A DNA stretch of 20,876 bases. Origin: an uncultured Sutterella sp. (GTDB taxonomy: Bacteria > Pseudomonadota > Gammaproteobacteria > Burkholderiales > Burkholderiaceae_F). Below the pieces are notes generated by a model. It made no database searches. It was not told the origin of the DNA and was given only the letters and a program-made list of their open reading frames with translations. The stretch spans positions 1-20,876 of the forward strand of contig CAJKCQ010000036.1 of NCBI GenBank assembly GCA_905198475.1, written 5' to 3'. The position numbers were made by a program, and so were the translations under genes. The first letter of the stretch is position 1. Each line of letters starts with the position of its first letter. Of this stretch, positions 5,959 through 14,240 are shown one piece after another.

Positions 5959-7752
5959 ATGCAGAACATCCGTAATTTTTCGATCATCGCCCACATTGAC
6001 CACGGCAAGTCCACGCTTGCCGACCGACTGATCCAGCGCTGCGGAGGCCTCTCCGAGCGCGAAATGAGCGAGCAGGTGCTCGACAGCATGGACCTCGAGC
6101 GCGAACGCGGCATCACCATCAAGGCGCAGACCGCGGCGCTGCGCTACAAGGCGAAGGACGGCGAGGTCTATGAACTCAACCTCATCGACACCCCGGGGCA
6201 CGTGGACTTCTCCTATGAGGTGAGCCGCTCGCTTTCGGCCTGCGAAGGCGCGCTTCTCGTCGTGGACGCGACGCAGGGCGTCGAGGCGCAGACGGTGGCG
6301 AACTGCTACACCGCGATCGACCTCGGCGTGACGGTGATCCCCGTCCTCAACAAGATGGACCTCGCGAGCGCCGATCCGACGGCCGCCGCTGAGGAAATCG
6401 AGGACGTGATCGGCATCGACGCGACGGACGCCATTCCCTGCTCGGCGAAGACCGGCATGGGCGTGGACGAGATCCTCGAGCGCGTCGTGCGCGACGTGCC
6501 GCCCCCGAAGGGCGACCCCGAGGCGCCCCTCCAGGCGCTCATCATCGACTCGTGGTTCGACAACTACGTGGGCGTCGTGATGCTCGTGCGCGTCGTGAAC
6601 GGCGCGATCCGACCCAAGGACAAGATCCAACTGATGGCGACGGGCGCGACGCACCTCGTCGAGCAGGTCGGCGTCTTCACGCCGAAGAGCAAGACCCGCG
6701 AGTCGCTCTCCGCGGGCGAGGTGGGCTTCGTGATCGCCGGCATCAAGGAGCTCAAGCACGCCCGCGTGGGCGACACGGTGACGCTCGCCCAGCGCCCAGC
6801 CGAGGAGCCGCTCCCCGGCTTCAAAGCCGTGAAGCCCCAGGTGTTCGCGGGCCTCTTCCCCGTGGAGTCGAACCAGTACGACGCGCTGCGTGATGCTTTG
6901 ACGAAGCTCCAGCTCAACGACGCGGCGCTGCGCTTCGAGCCCGAGAGCTCCCAGGCGCTCGGCTTCGGCTTCCGCGCGGGCTTCCTCGGGCTCCTCCACA
7001 TGGACATCGTCCAGGAGCGCCTCGAGCGCGAATACAACATGGACCTCATCACGACCGCCCCGTCGGTGGTCTACGAGGTCCTGATGACCGACGGCGAAGT
7101 GATCCACGTCGAGAACCCCTCGAAGCTCCCGCCCGTGGACAAGATCGAGGAGATCCGCGAGCCCGTGGACACCGTGACGATCTTCGTGCCGAACGAATTC
7201 GTGGGCGCCGTGATGAAGCTCTGCCAGGAGAAGCGCGGCGTGCAGACGAACCTCGCCTACCACGGGCGCCAGGTGCACCTGACGTACGACCTGCCGCTCG
7301 CCGAGATCGTCCTCGACTTCTTCGACCGCATGAAGTCCCTCACCCGCGGCTACGCCTCGATGGACTATGAGTTCAAGGAGTACCGCGCGGCCGACGTCGT
7401 GCGCGTGGACGTGCTCATCAACGGCGACAAGGTCGATCCCCTCTCGGCGATCATGCACCGCTCGAACGCCGTCCCGCGCGGGCGCGAGCTCGTGCAACGC
7501 CTACGGAGCCTCATTCCGCGCCAGATGTACGAGGTCTCGATCCAGGCGGCGATCGGCGCGAACATCATCGCCCGCGAGAACGTCAAGGCGCTGCGCAAGA
7601 ACGTGCTCGCGAAGTGCTACGGCGGCGACATCACCCGCAAACGCAAGCTCCTCGAGAAGCAGAAGGCCGGCAAGAAGCGCATGAAGCAGGTCGGCAGCGT
7701 CGAGATCCCGCAGGAGGCGTTCCTCGCCATCCTGCAGACGGAAGACAAGTAA
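5959..7752 (+). CDS. lepA: Elongation factor 4 (back-translocating GTPase)
   Basis: LepA/EF4 is a ribosome-bound translational GTPase linked to translation under stress and to initiation or 30S maturation. The 597-residue length is typical. GTPase motifs: AHIDHGKST at 11-19 (P loop), RGITIKAQT from 50 (switch I), DTPGH at 77-81, NKMD at 131-134 and SAK at 162-164. The EF4-specific C-terminal domain is complete, with GGDITRKRKLLEKQKAGKK near the end. The start matches the family N-terminus, but no clear ribosome binding site is visible before it, unlike its neighbours. lepB follows after 64 bp, as in most proteobacteria. Confidence 0.97.
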   Translation: MQNIRNFSIIAHIDHGKSTLADRLIQRCGGLSEREMSEQVLDSMDLERERGITIKAQTAALRYKAKDGEVYELNLIDTPGHVDFSYEVSRSLSACEGALLVVDATQGVEAQTVANCYTAIDLGVTVIPVLNKMDLASADPTAAAEEIEDVIGIDATDAIPCSAKTGMGVDEILERVVRDVPPPKGDPEAPLQALIIDSWFDNYVGVVMLVRVVNGAIRPKDKIQLMATGATHLVEQVGVFTPKSKTRESLSAGEVGFVIAGIKELKHARVGDTVTLAQRPAEEPLPGFKAVKPQVFAGLFPVESNQYDALRDALTKLQLNDAALRFEPESSQALGFGFRAGFLGLLHMDIVQERLEREYNMDLITTAPSVVYEVLMTDGEVIHVENPSKLPPVDKIEEIREPVDTVTIFVPNEFVGAVMKLCQEKRGVQTNLAYHGRQVHLTYDLPLAEIVLDFFDRMKSLTRGYASMDYEFKEYRAADVVRVDVLINGDKVDPLSAIMHRSNAVPRGRELVQRLRSLIPRQMYEVSIQAAIGANIIARENVKALRKNVLAKCYGGDITRKRKLLEKQKAGKKRMKQVGSVEIPQEAFLAILQTEDK

Positions 7753-7816
7753 TCCCCGACCGCGGGACCGGACGACCTCCGGACCCGCGGACACCCACTC
7801 CGCAGAGAAGAACGAC

Positions 7817-8707
7817 ATGAACTTCGCTCTGATTCTTTTCCTCCTCACCGTCGTCACGGGCGTCTTCTGGGTGCTCGAGCGCGTGACGTTCCTCCCGGCC
7901 CGCAAGAAGAAGGCCGAGGCGGCCGCCTCGGCCTTCGAAGCCGCGAACCGCGAGGCCCTCGGGCGCGGCGAAGCGTCCGTCACGGACGAGTATCGGGCGC
8001 TGCGCGCGAAGATCCTCCGCCAGCCTTGGTGGCTCGAATACACCGCGGGGCTCTTTCCCGTGATCCTCGTGGTCTTCCTGCTGAGGAGCTTCCTCTTCGA
8101 GCCCTTCCGCATCCCGTCGGGCTCGATGCTCCCGACGCTGCACGTGGGCGACTTCATCCTCGTCAACAAGTACGACTACGGCGTGCGCCTTCCGGTGCTC
8201 AACACCAAGGTGATCGAGGTCGGGAGCCCGCAGCGCGGCGACGTCGTGGTCTTCCGCTACCCGATGGACGAGAACGTGGACTTCATCAAGCGCATCGTTG
8301 GCGTCCCGGGCGACCGCGTGGAGTATCGCGACAAGGTCCTCTACATCAACGGCGTCGAGCAGAAGCAGTCGCAGCCGCGCGACTTCATCGACGAGACCTC
8401 GATGGTGACGCTCGACGAGCGCGACGAGGACCTCTCGGGCGTCACGCACCTGATGGCGCTCGACCACCGGCGTCCGGGTTGGGTGCCGCTACAGGCCGTG
8501 ATGAAGAAGGAGGAGGGCTGCAGCTACAACAACCGCGGCTTCGTCTGCACCGTCCCCGCGGGCAAGTACTTCGCCATGGGCGACAACCGCGACAACAGCG
8601 AGGACAGCCGCTACTGGGGGTTCGTGCCCGATGAGAACCTCGTGGGGCGCGCCGTCTTCATCTGGGCGAACTTCGGCGACATGAGCCGCATCGGCTCCTT
8701 CCGCTGA
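7817..8707 (+). CDS. lepB: Signal peptidase I
   Basis: LepB is the inner-membrane enzyme that cleaves signal peptides from exported proteins, using a Ser-Lys dyad. The 296-residue protein has one hydrophobic segment at 3-20 and a second at about 78-93, with the charged linker between them expected in the cytoplasm. The catalytic domain follows: Ser103 in PSGSMLPTL, Lys159 in FIKRIVGVPGD and the conserved GDNRDNSEDSRYWG at 255-268. Likely clients encoded nearby include the binding protein at 19661. It is probably cotranscribed with lepA and followed after 64 AT-rich bases by rnc. Confidence 0.97.
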   Translation: MNFALILFLLTVVTGVFWVLERVTFLPARKKKAEAAASAFEAANREALGRGEASVTDEYRALRAKILRQPWWLEYTAGLFPVILVVFLLRSFLFEPFRIPSGSMLPTLHVGDFILVNKYDYGVRLPVLNTKVIEVGSPQRGDVVVFRYPMDENVDFIKRIVGVPGDRVEYRDKVLYINGVEQKQSQPRDFIDETSMVTLDERDEDLSGVTHLMALDHRRPGWVPLQAVMKKEEGCSYNNRGFVCTVPAGKYFAMGDNRDNSEDSRYWGFVPDENLVGRAVFIWANFGDMSRIGSFR

Positions 8708-8771
8708 CTCCGGAACGACGGAAGTTCATTCAGGACCCGAAACCATAAAAGCAGAAAACCAAAGAAAGAAA

Positions 8772-9455
8772 ATGCTGCCCTTGTCTCAACTTGAGGAACG
8801 GATCGGCTACGAATTCACCGACAAGAAGCTGCTGCGGCGTGCCGTTACGCACCGTAGCTTCGCCGCGGAGCACAACGAGCGCCTGGAGTTTCTCGGCGAC
8901 TCGGTCTTGAACTGCGTCATCGGCTATGCGCTCTTCCTGCGCGACAAACACTTCAACGAAGGCGAGCTTTCGCGCGTGCGCGCGAACCTCGTCTGCGAAG
9001 GGACGCTGCACGAGATCGCGCAGCGCATCTCCGTTTCGGACTTCCTCTACCTCGGCGAAGGCGAGATCAAGACGGGCGGCACGCACCGCCCCTCGATCCT
9101 CGCCGACGCGATGGAGGCGATCTTCGGCGCGGTCTTCAGAGAGGCGGGGTTCGAGACCGCGCAGGGCGTGATCCTGCGCCTCTACGAGCCCATCCTCACG
9201 GGGCTCACCCCCGAGAAGATGAGCAAGGATCCGAAGACGCGGCTCCAGGAGCTGCTCCAGGGCGAGCACCTTCCGCGCCCCGAATACAACATCCTCCACA
9301 CGATGGGGGCGGCCCACGAGCGCTCGTTTGAGTGCGAGTGCCGCATCGACGCCCTGAAGATCGTGACGACCGGGAAGGCGACGAGCCGCCGCTCGGCCGA
9401 ACAGACCGCGGCCGAGGCCGCCTTCGAAGCCGTCAAGGAGCGCCTTCAGAAATGA
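8772..9455 (+). CDS. rnc: Ribonuclease III
   Basis: RNase III cuts double-stranded RNA, chiefly to process ribosomal RNA precursors. The 227-residue protein has the signature NERLEFLGDS at 35-44, with Glu39 and Asp43, and the second metal-binding set Asp112 and Glu115 in LADAMEAIFGA. A double-stranded-RNA-binding domain follows from about 154, ending in the Ala-rich helix. A purine-rich tract (AAAGAAAGAAA) serves as the ribosome site. Its stop overlaps the era start by 4 bp (ATGA), which implies translational coupling. Confidence 0.97.
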   Translation: MLPLSQLEERIGYEFTDKKLLRRAVTHRSFAAEHNERLEFLGDSVLNCVIGYALFLRDKHFNEGELSRVRANLVCEGTLHEIAQRISVSDFLYLGEGEIKTGGTHRPSILADAMEAIFGAVFREAGFETAQGVILRLYEPILTGLTPEKMSKDPKTRLQELLQGEHLPRPEYNILHTMGAAHERSFECECRIDALKIVTTGKATSRRSAEQTAAEAAFEAVKERLQK

Positions 9456-10546
9456 CCAACACTGAAATGAAGCACGAGGCGGCCGCCGCCGAAGCCGAAG
9501 ACCAGGCTGAACTCGAGTCCGCCGCGCAAGCCGCGGCCCTCGAGGAGGACCTCGCCGAAGATGCCGACCACGAAGAACCGGGTGAAGCCCCGCAGGACTT
9601 CGAGCGCATGCTCGCCGCGGCGGGCGCCGCCACGGCCTTCAAGGTCCCCGAAGGCTTCCGCTGCGGCTACGTCGCCGTGGTGGGGCGCCCGAACGTCGGG
9701 AAGTCCACGCTGATCAACGCGCTCGTGGGCGAAAAGGTCTCGATCACCTCGAAGAAGCCCCAGACCACGCGCAACCGCGTCCTCGGCGTCCTCACCGAAG
9801 AGGACGCCCAGTATGTGTTCGTGGACACCCCGGGCTTCCAGACCAAGGTGAAGTCGCAGCTCACGCGCCGCATGAACCGCTCGGTGCGCTCGACTCTGGG
9901 CGAGGTGGACGCGATCGTCCTCATGATCGAGTCGGGCGGCTGGCGCCCGGCGGACCTCGAGGTCCTCAACCTCATTCCGAAGGACGCGTCGAACGTGATC
10001 CTCGTCCTCTCGAAGACCGACCTCGAGAAGGACCGCAACGCGCTTCTGCCGCTGATGGCCGACTCGATGCGGCGCTTCCCCTTCGCCGCGATCGTGCCGG
10101 TTTCGGCTGAAAAGCACCGTCAGTTGAGCGACCTTCTGAACGAGATTAAGAAGCTCCTCCCGGAGAGCATTCCCTACTTCGATCCGGAGCTCTACACCGA
10201 CCGTTCGCCGCGCTTCCTCGCCGCGGAGACGATCCGCGAGAAGGCCTTCCGGCTCCTCGGCGACGAACTTCCCTACGGCACGGCCGTGACGATCGACAAG
10301 TGGGTCGAGACCGAAGAAAACGGGAAGCGCTCGGCCGACATCATCGCCACCCTGATCGTGGACCGCGAGAGCCACAAGCCGATCGTGATCGGCGAAAAGG
10401 GCGCGAAGCTCCGTGAGATCTCGCGCTTGGCGCGCGCCGACATCGCCGAGCAGCTCGGTTGCCCCGTGCACCTCGAAGTCTGGGTGCGCGTGCGCCGCGG
10501 TTGGTCCGACGACGTGAAGGCGCTCAAGACTCTGGGCTACGACTGA
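9452..10546 (+). CDS. era: GTPase Era with long acidic N-terminal extension
   Basis: Era binds the 3' end of 16S rRNA and assists 30S assembly. Motifs: GRPNVGKST at 78-86, DTPG at 125-128, a C-terminal KH domain with GEKGAKLREI, and the ending WSDDVKALKTLGYD. The G4 motif reads SKTD (187-190) where Era normally has NKxD, so the base-specificity Asn is replaced by Ser. The protein has 364 residues against about 300 usually. The extra 65 or so are at the N-terminus, very rich in Ala, Glu and Asp, and probably disordered. The ATG overlapping the rnc stop supports this long form, but M53 (MLAAAG) could be a shorter start. Confidence 0.95.
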   Translation: MTNTEMKHEAAAAEAEDQAELESAAQAAALEEDLAEDADHEEPGEAPQDFERMLAAAGAATAFKVPEGFRCGYVAVVGRPNVGKSTLINALVGEKVSITSKKPQTTRNRVLGVLTEEDAQYVFVDTPGFQTKVKSQLTRRMNRSVRSTLGEVDAIVLMIESGGWRPADLEVLNLIPKDASNVILVLSKTDLEKDRNALLPLMADSMRRFPFAAIVPVSAEKHRQLSDLLNEIKKLLPESIPYFDPELYTDRSPRFLAAETIREKAFRLLGDELPYGTAVTIDKWVETEENGKRSADIIATLIVDRESHKPIVIGEKGAKLREISRLARADIAEQLGCPVHLEVWVRVRRGWSDDVKALKTLGYD

Positions 10547-10562
10547 TCCGCCGGCAGGTCCG

Positions 10563-11453
10563 ATGACCGAGGACGAGGCCTTTCGCCCCGCGGGCGGACG
10601 GGCGTTTCCCAAAGCCGCCGCCCGCAAGTCCGAACCCGCGGCGCTGCGGCCCGGCCGCTCCGTCGCGGGGGAGCTCCGCGCGGAGCGCGCGGCGCTCGCC
10701 ATTCTCGATGAGATCGCGCGCGAGGCGGCCGATCCCGCGGCCGACCGCCCCCGGCGGCCGGCGGCCGAACCCGCCTTCATCCTCCATGCGCGTCCCTGGA
10801 GCGAAAGTTCGCTCGTCGCCGACGCGCTTACGCTTAGCCACGGGCGCGTCTTTCTGGTCGCCAAGGGCGCGAAGCGCCCGGGCTCGAACCTCCGGGGGCT
10901 CCTCACCCCCTTCAGTCCCCTGAAGCTCACCTGGACGGGCAGGAAGGAGGCGAAGATCCTCACTCGGGCCGAATGGATGGGGGTGCTGCCGCCCCTCTCG
11001 GGCGAGGCGCTGCTCTCGGGCTTCTACGTCAACGAACTCGTGCTGCGGCTCACCCGACGCGAGGACCCGCACCCCGGGCTCTTTGCGCTCTACGTGCGGG
11101 CGCTCGAAGAGCTTGCCGGCGCGCAGGCGATCGAGCGGCAGCGGGCGCTGAGGCGCTTCGAAGCGGGGCTTCTCCGGCTCTGCGGCTGGGAGGTGCGGGT
11201 GAGCGAGGGCGCAGGGGCGCCGCGCTACATGCTCCGCACTACCGGCGACCTCGCGGGCGTCGCGGAGGGGACGGCGACGCCCCCCGGCGTCAAGACCTGG
11301 CCGCGCGAAGAGGTCGAGGACGTGTTGGCCGGGCGCCTTGAGGGCCCGCAGGCCCTGCGCGCGGCGCGCGAAATCTACCGCGAGGCGATTGAACTGCGGC
11401 TCGAGCGGCCGCTCTCCACGCGGCGCGTGCTCGCCGACCTCAAACACCTCTAG
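10563..11453 (+). CDS. recO: DNA repair protein RecO
   Basis: RecO works with RecR to load RecA on gapped DNA. The recognisable OB-fold begins near residue 71 with AFILHARPWSESS and continues through HGRVFLVAKGAKRPGS and the LKLTWTGRKE strand; the helical C-terminal domain contains RRFEAGLLRLCGWE. The first 70 residues are a basic, Ala/Pro/Arg-rich extension, making 296 residues against about 240-270 usually. Other starts further in lack support; the chosen ATG has AGGTCC upstream and lies 16 bp after era. Position between era and pdxJ is standard. Confidence 0.9.
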   Translation: MTEDEAFRPAGGRAFPKAAARKSEPAALRPGRSVAGELRAERAALAILDEIAREAADPAADRPRRPAAEPAFILHARPWSESSLVADALTLSHGRVFLVAKGAKRPGSNLRGLLTPFSPLKLTWTGRKEAKILTRAEWMGVLPPLSGEALLSGFYVNELVLRLTRREDPHPGLFALYVRALEELAGAQAIERQRALRRFEAGLLRLCGWEVRVSEGAGAPRYMLRTTGDLAGVAEGTATPPGVKTWPREEVEDVLAGRLEGPQALRAAREIYREAIELRLERPLSTRRVLADLKHL

Positions 11454-11586
11454 ATCGCGCGGACGTTTGCTTACAAAGCGTGCGGCGGGGCCGCAAAGGC
11501 TGCGTGCTATTCTCGGGCGGTTCCGCCGCCGCCCTGGAAGCTTCGGGCGCCGCGGCGCGTTTCCTTTTGAAGAGGTCCCGCTCAGA

Positions 11587-12348
11587 ATGGTCCGCACTCA
11601 GCTTTCGGTCAATTTGAACAAGGTCGCGCTCGTGCGCAACGCGCGCGAAGGCAACGCTCCCGATCCGGTCCGGTTCGGTCGCATCGCGCTCGAAGCGGGC
11701 GCCCACGGGCTCACCGTGCACCCGCGCCCCGACGAGCGCCACATCCGCGCTTCGGACCTGCGGCCCTTGAAGGACCTCGTGGACGCCTTTCCCGGGTGCG
11801 AGCTCAACATCGAAGGGAACCCCTTCGAAAATCTGATGCCGCTCCTGCGCGAGATCCGCCCGCACCAGGCGACCTTCGTGCCGGACGCCGTCGGACAGAA
11901 GACCTCCGACCACGGGTTCGACTTCGGCGACCCCGCGGTGCGTGAAGCGCTCGCTCCGGTCGTCTCCGAGGCGAAGTCCCTCGGCATCCGCGTGAGTCTC
12001 TTCATGGATCCCGAACCCGACTTCGTCGAATGGGCGAAGGCGGTGGGCGCGGACCGCATTGAGCTCTACACCGAGGCCTACGCCGCGGCCTGGAACACCC
12101 CGATCGCCGACGCCGTGACGACGCCCTATGCGGACTGCGCGAAGCTCGCCGCTCAGGCGGGCCTCGGCGTCAACGCGGGCCACGACCTGTCGCTTGAAAA
12201 CCTCCGGACGCTCCTCGAAGCCTGCGGCAACATCCTCGAAGTTTCGATCGGCCACGCCTTCACGACCGAGGCGCTCGAATACGGGTTCGCCGAAACCGTG
12301 CGCCGCTACAACGCCATTCTCGACGCCGTCGCCGGGGAGCAGAAGTAA
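11587..12348 (+). CDS. pdxJ: Pyridoxine 5'-phosphate synthase
   Basis: PdxJ closes the ring of pyridoxine 5'-phosphate from 1-deoxyxylulose 5-phosphate and amino-acetone phosphate in DXP-dependent vitamin B6 synthesis. The 253-residue TIM barrel shows VNLNKVALVRNAR at the N-terminus, HPRPDERHI at about 45-53, NIEGNP, PHQATFVPD and the C-terminal NAGHDLS phosphate loop. These are the motifs of the subfamily known from Bacteroidetes and Xanthomonas, not those of Escherichia (HLREDRRHI, NLEMA, VPEKR). The stop overlaps the nagZ start by one base. acpS, usually between them, is absent. Confidence 0.96.
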   Translation: MVRTQLSVNLNKVALVRNAREGNAPDPVRFGRIALEAGAHGLTVHPRPDERHIRASDLRPLKDLVDAFPGCELNIEGNPFENLMPLLREIRPHQATFVPDAVGQKTSDHGFDFGDPAVREALAPVVSEAKSLGIRVSLFMDPEPDFVEWAKAVGADRIELYTEAYAAAWNTPIADAVTTPYADCAKLAAQAGLGVNAGHDLSLENLRTLLEACGNILEVSIGHAFTTEALEYGFAETVRRYNAILDAVAGEQK

Positions 12349-13394
12349 TGCTCACCCGCACGAAGCTCGCCCGCGCCGCCGCGCTCGGCCCCGTCGTCGT
12401 GGACGTGGCCGGCACGACCCTCACCACCCGCGAGGTCGAGCGCATCCTTCATCCGATGACGGGGGCGGTGATCCTCTTCACGCGCAACTACGAGAACGCC
12501 GGCCAGCTCCTCGCCCTCACGGGCGCGATCCACGCGCTTCGTCCCGGGATCCTCGTCTGCGTGGACCACGAGGGCGGACGCGTGCAGCGCTTCCGCGAGG
12601 GGTTCACGGAAATCCCGGCGATGTCGGAGTTCCGCCGCTTCGGCGACGATGCGCCGGAGCTTCTCTTCGCCGCGGGGTTCGTGCTCGCTTCGGAACTGCG
12701 CGCCTGCGGCGTGGACATGAGCTTCACGCCGGTCCTCGACCTCGACTACGGGCGCTCCGGCGTGATCGGAAGCCGCTCGTTGGGCGCTACGCCCGCCGAG
12801 GTCGCGCGCAATGCCCGCGGGTTGATCGCCGGCCTCACGGCCGCTGGCATGGCGAACTGCGGCAAGCACTTCCCCGGTCACGGCTGGGCTCAGGCCGACA
12901 GCCACGTCGCGATGCCCGAAGACGACCGCGAACGCGAGGCCGTCCTCGAAGACCTTTCGCTCTACCGCGCGCTCTCGGGCGAGCTCACCTCCGTGATGAC
13001 CGCCCACGTCGCCTACCGGGGGTTTGGCGGCGCGACCGCCACCTACGCGCCGGAGCTCCTCACGTCGGTGCTCCGCGGGTCGCTCGGCTTCACCGGCCTC
13101 GTCTTCTCCGACGACCTCTCGATGAAGGGCGCCGGAACGAACGACGCCCCCGTCGAGCGCGCCGAGCGGGCGCTCGTCTCGGGCTGCGACATGGTGCTCC
13201 ACTGCAACCACCCCGAAGAAGCCGACGACATCCTCGCGCTCCTCGACTGGAAGCGGCCCGCCGCCTTCGCCGAGCGCCTCGCGCGCCTGATGCCCGACGG
13301 CGGCGACCCGCTCACATTGGACGAGCTGCGCCGCACCGCGCTCTGGCAGTCCGCCCACGAGAAGCTCTCCGCGGCAGGACTGCTCACGAAGTAG
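12348..13394 (+). CDS. nagZ: Beta-N-acetylhexosaminidase (cell wall recycling)
   Basis: NagZ removes N-acetylglucosamine from anhydro-muropeptides in the cytoplasm during peptidoglycan recycling. The 348-residue family 3 glycoside hydrolase shows VDHEGGRVQRF at 72-82, the acid/base loop KHFPGHG (173-179) with DSH at 184-186, and the nucleophile Asp in SDDLSM at 254-259. No signal peptide is present, as expected. Its ATG shares a base with the pdxJ stop (TAATG), so translation is coupled. A large terminator-like hairpin follows. Confidence 0.96.
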   Translation: MLTRTKLARAAALGPVVVDVAGTTLTTREVERILHPMTGAVILFTRNYENAGQLLALTGAIHALRPGILVCVDHEGGRVQRFREGFTEIPAMSEFRRFGDDAPELLFAAGFVLASELRACGVDMSFTPVLDLDYGRSGVIGSRSLGATPAEVARNARGLIAGLTAAGMANCGKHFPGHGWAQADSHVAMPEDDREREAVLEDLSLYRALSGELTSVMTAHVAYRGFGGATATYAPELLTSVLRGSLGFTGLVFSDDLSMKGAGTNDAPVERAERALVSGCDMVLHCNHPEEADDILALLDWKRPAAFAERLARLMPDGGDPLTLDELRRTALWQSAHEKLSAAGLLTK

Positions 13395-13417
13395 GTACCC
13401 ACTCGCATCTCCGCCGA

Positions 13418-13481
13418 CGCCGCCCTCCCTGAGGCCGTCCGCATGCACCTGCGGGCCGTCTCGAGGAGGGCGGCGGCGTTT
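13418..13481 (+). terminator. Large terminator-like hairpin after nagZ
   Basis: CGCCGCCCTCC (13418-13428) pairs with GGAGGGCGGCG (13465-13475). The enclosed loop folds further (CCGCA-TGCACC-TGCGG inside GAGGCC/GGCC). Three T residues occur at 13479-13481. It marks the end of the lepA-nagZ run. Confidence 0.6.
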
Positions 13482-13664
13482 GAGTGCTGCCCATAGAGAT
13501 GGTCAACCAATCTCTTGCGCTCAATAGCGGCACGGGAAGACGCATTGGTGCTGCACACTGACGGCATGGCACTGGCGCCGCCCGCCGTCACCTTTCTGCA
13601 GGGGCGGGGCTGCCCCGCCAACAGACGCAGCAGGCGCCCGCAAAGGCGCAAAAGGAGGACTGAG

Positions 13665-14240
13665 ATGCGGCTGCCGGTCTTCATCGTGGAGCCGAAGGAC
13701 AAAGAGGTTTGGCGCGTGATGTGCGCCCAGGGCGTCGGGAGCGCGCCCGATCAGCAGACTATGGAGGGCACGGGCGCGACGCTCTTTGAGGCGCTGCAGG
13801 CCATGCTCGGGACGCTCGGCGCCGGAAATGCGTCGTGGGCGCCGGCGGCACCCGCCCTCGAGCAGGCGGCGACGCCCACGGACGCCGCGCGGTGCGTGCT
13901 GGCGACGATCGATCCGGGTGTCAAAGGCGGCGCCCCGGCCTTCGTCTATCCCTGCGACCGCGCGGTGCTCCGCCCGGGCCGCGGGGTGCTTCTTGCCTGC
14001 GGCTCGCCCGCGCTTTCGGTGATCGGGCGCGACGACCGGAAGGCGGCGGCGGGCATGCGCCGCGTGATGGCGGACTGGTTTGCCGAAAAAGGACTCAAGC
14101 TCCCCGAACCCACGGCCCTCGGGCTGGCGGGCCCCGACCGGCTTCTCGTCGAGGTGCCCGCGGCCCCCGCACTCATCCGCGCGTACCGCCGTCCGTGGGG
14201 AGCGTACGAGCGATGGTTCCGACCTCCTCGAGGCTCGTGA
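13665..14240 (+). CDS. Hypothetical protein, 191 residues
   Basis: I do not recognise this protein. A consensus ribosome site (AAAGGAGG at 13651-13658) sits before the ATG, so the gene is likely real. The N-terminal 45 residues (MRLPVFIVEPKDKEVWRVM...) look like a beta-rich domain; an Ala/Pro-rich linker spans about 55-75; a second part contains LATIDPGVKGGAPAFVYP and LACGSPALSVIGRDDRK and ends in a basic tail. No signal peptide or membrane segment is seen, and it lacks phosphopantetheinyl transferase motifs, so it is not a displaced acpS. A tight hairpin (GGCGGGG-CTG-CCCCGCC at 13603-13619) lies upstream. Its 3' end overlaps the convergent HAD gene by 68 bp. Confidence 0.7.
   Translation: MRLPVFIVEPKDKEVWRVMCAQGVGSAPDQQTMEGTGATLFEALQAMLGTLGAGNASWAPAAPALEQAATPTDAARCVLATIDPGVKGGAPAFVYPCDRAVLRPGRGVLLACGSPALSVIGRDDRKAAAGMRRVMADWFAEKGLKLPEPTALGLAGPDRLLVEVPAAPALIRAYRRPWGAYERWFRPPRGS

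Noticed and set aside
5821..7497. 558-residue open frame antisense to lepA
   Set aside because: Shadow frame caused by high third-position GC in lepA; composition is unnatural and it lacks a ribosome site.
12128..13432. 434-residue + frame across pdxJ and nagZ
   Set aside because: Arg/Pro/Ala-dominated translation overlapping two well-supported genes.
13515..13664. Upstream extension of the hypothetical protein frame
   Set aside because: The ideal ribosome site is at 13651-13658, and the extension translates to an Arg-rich stretch across a hairpin.
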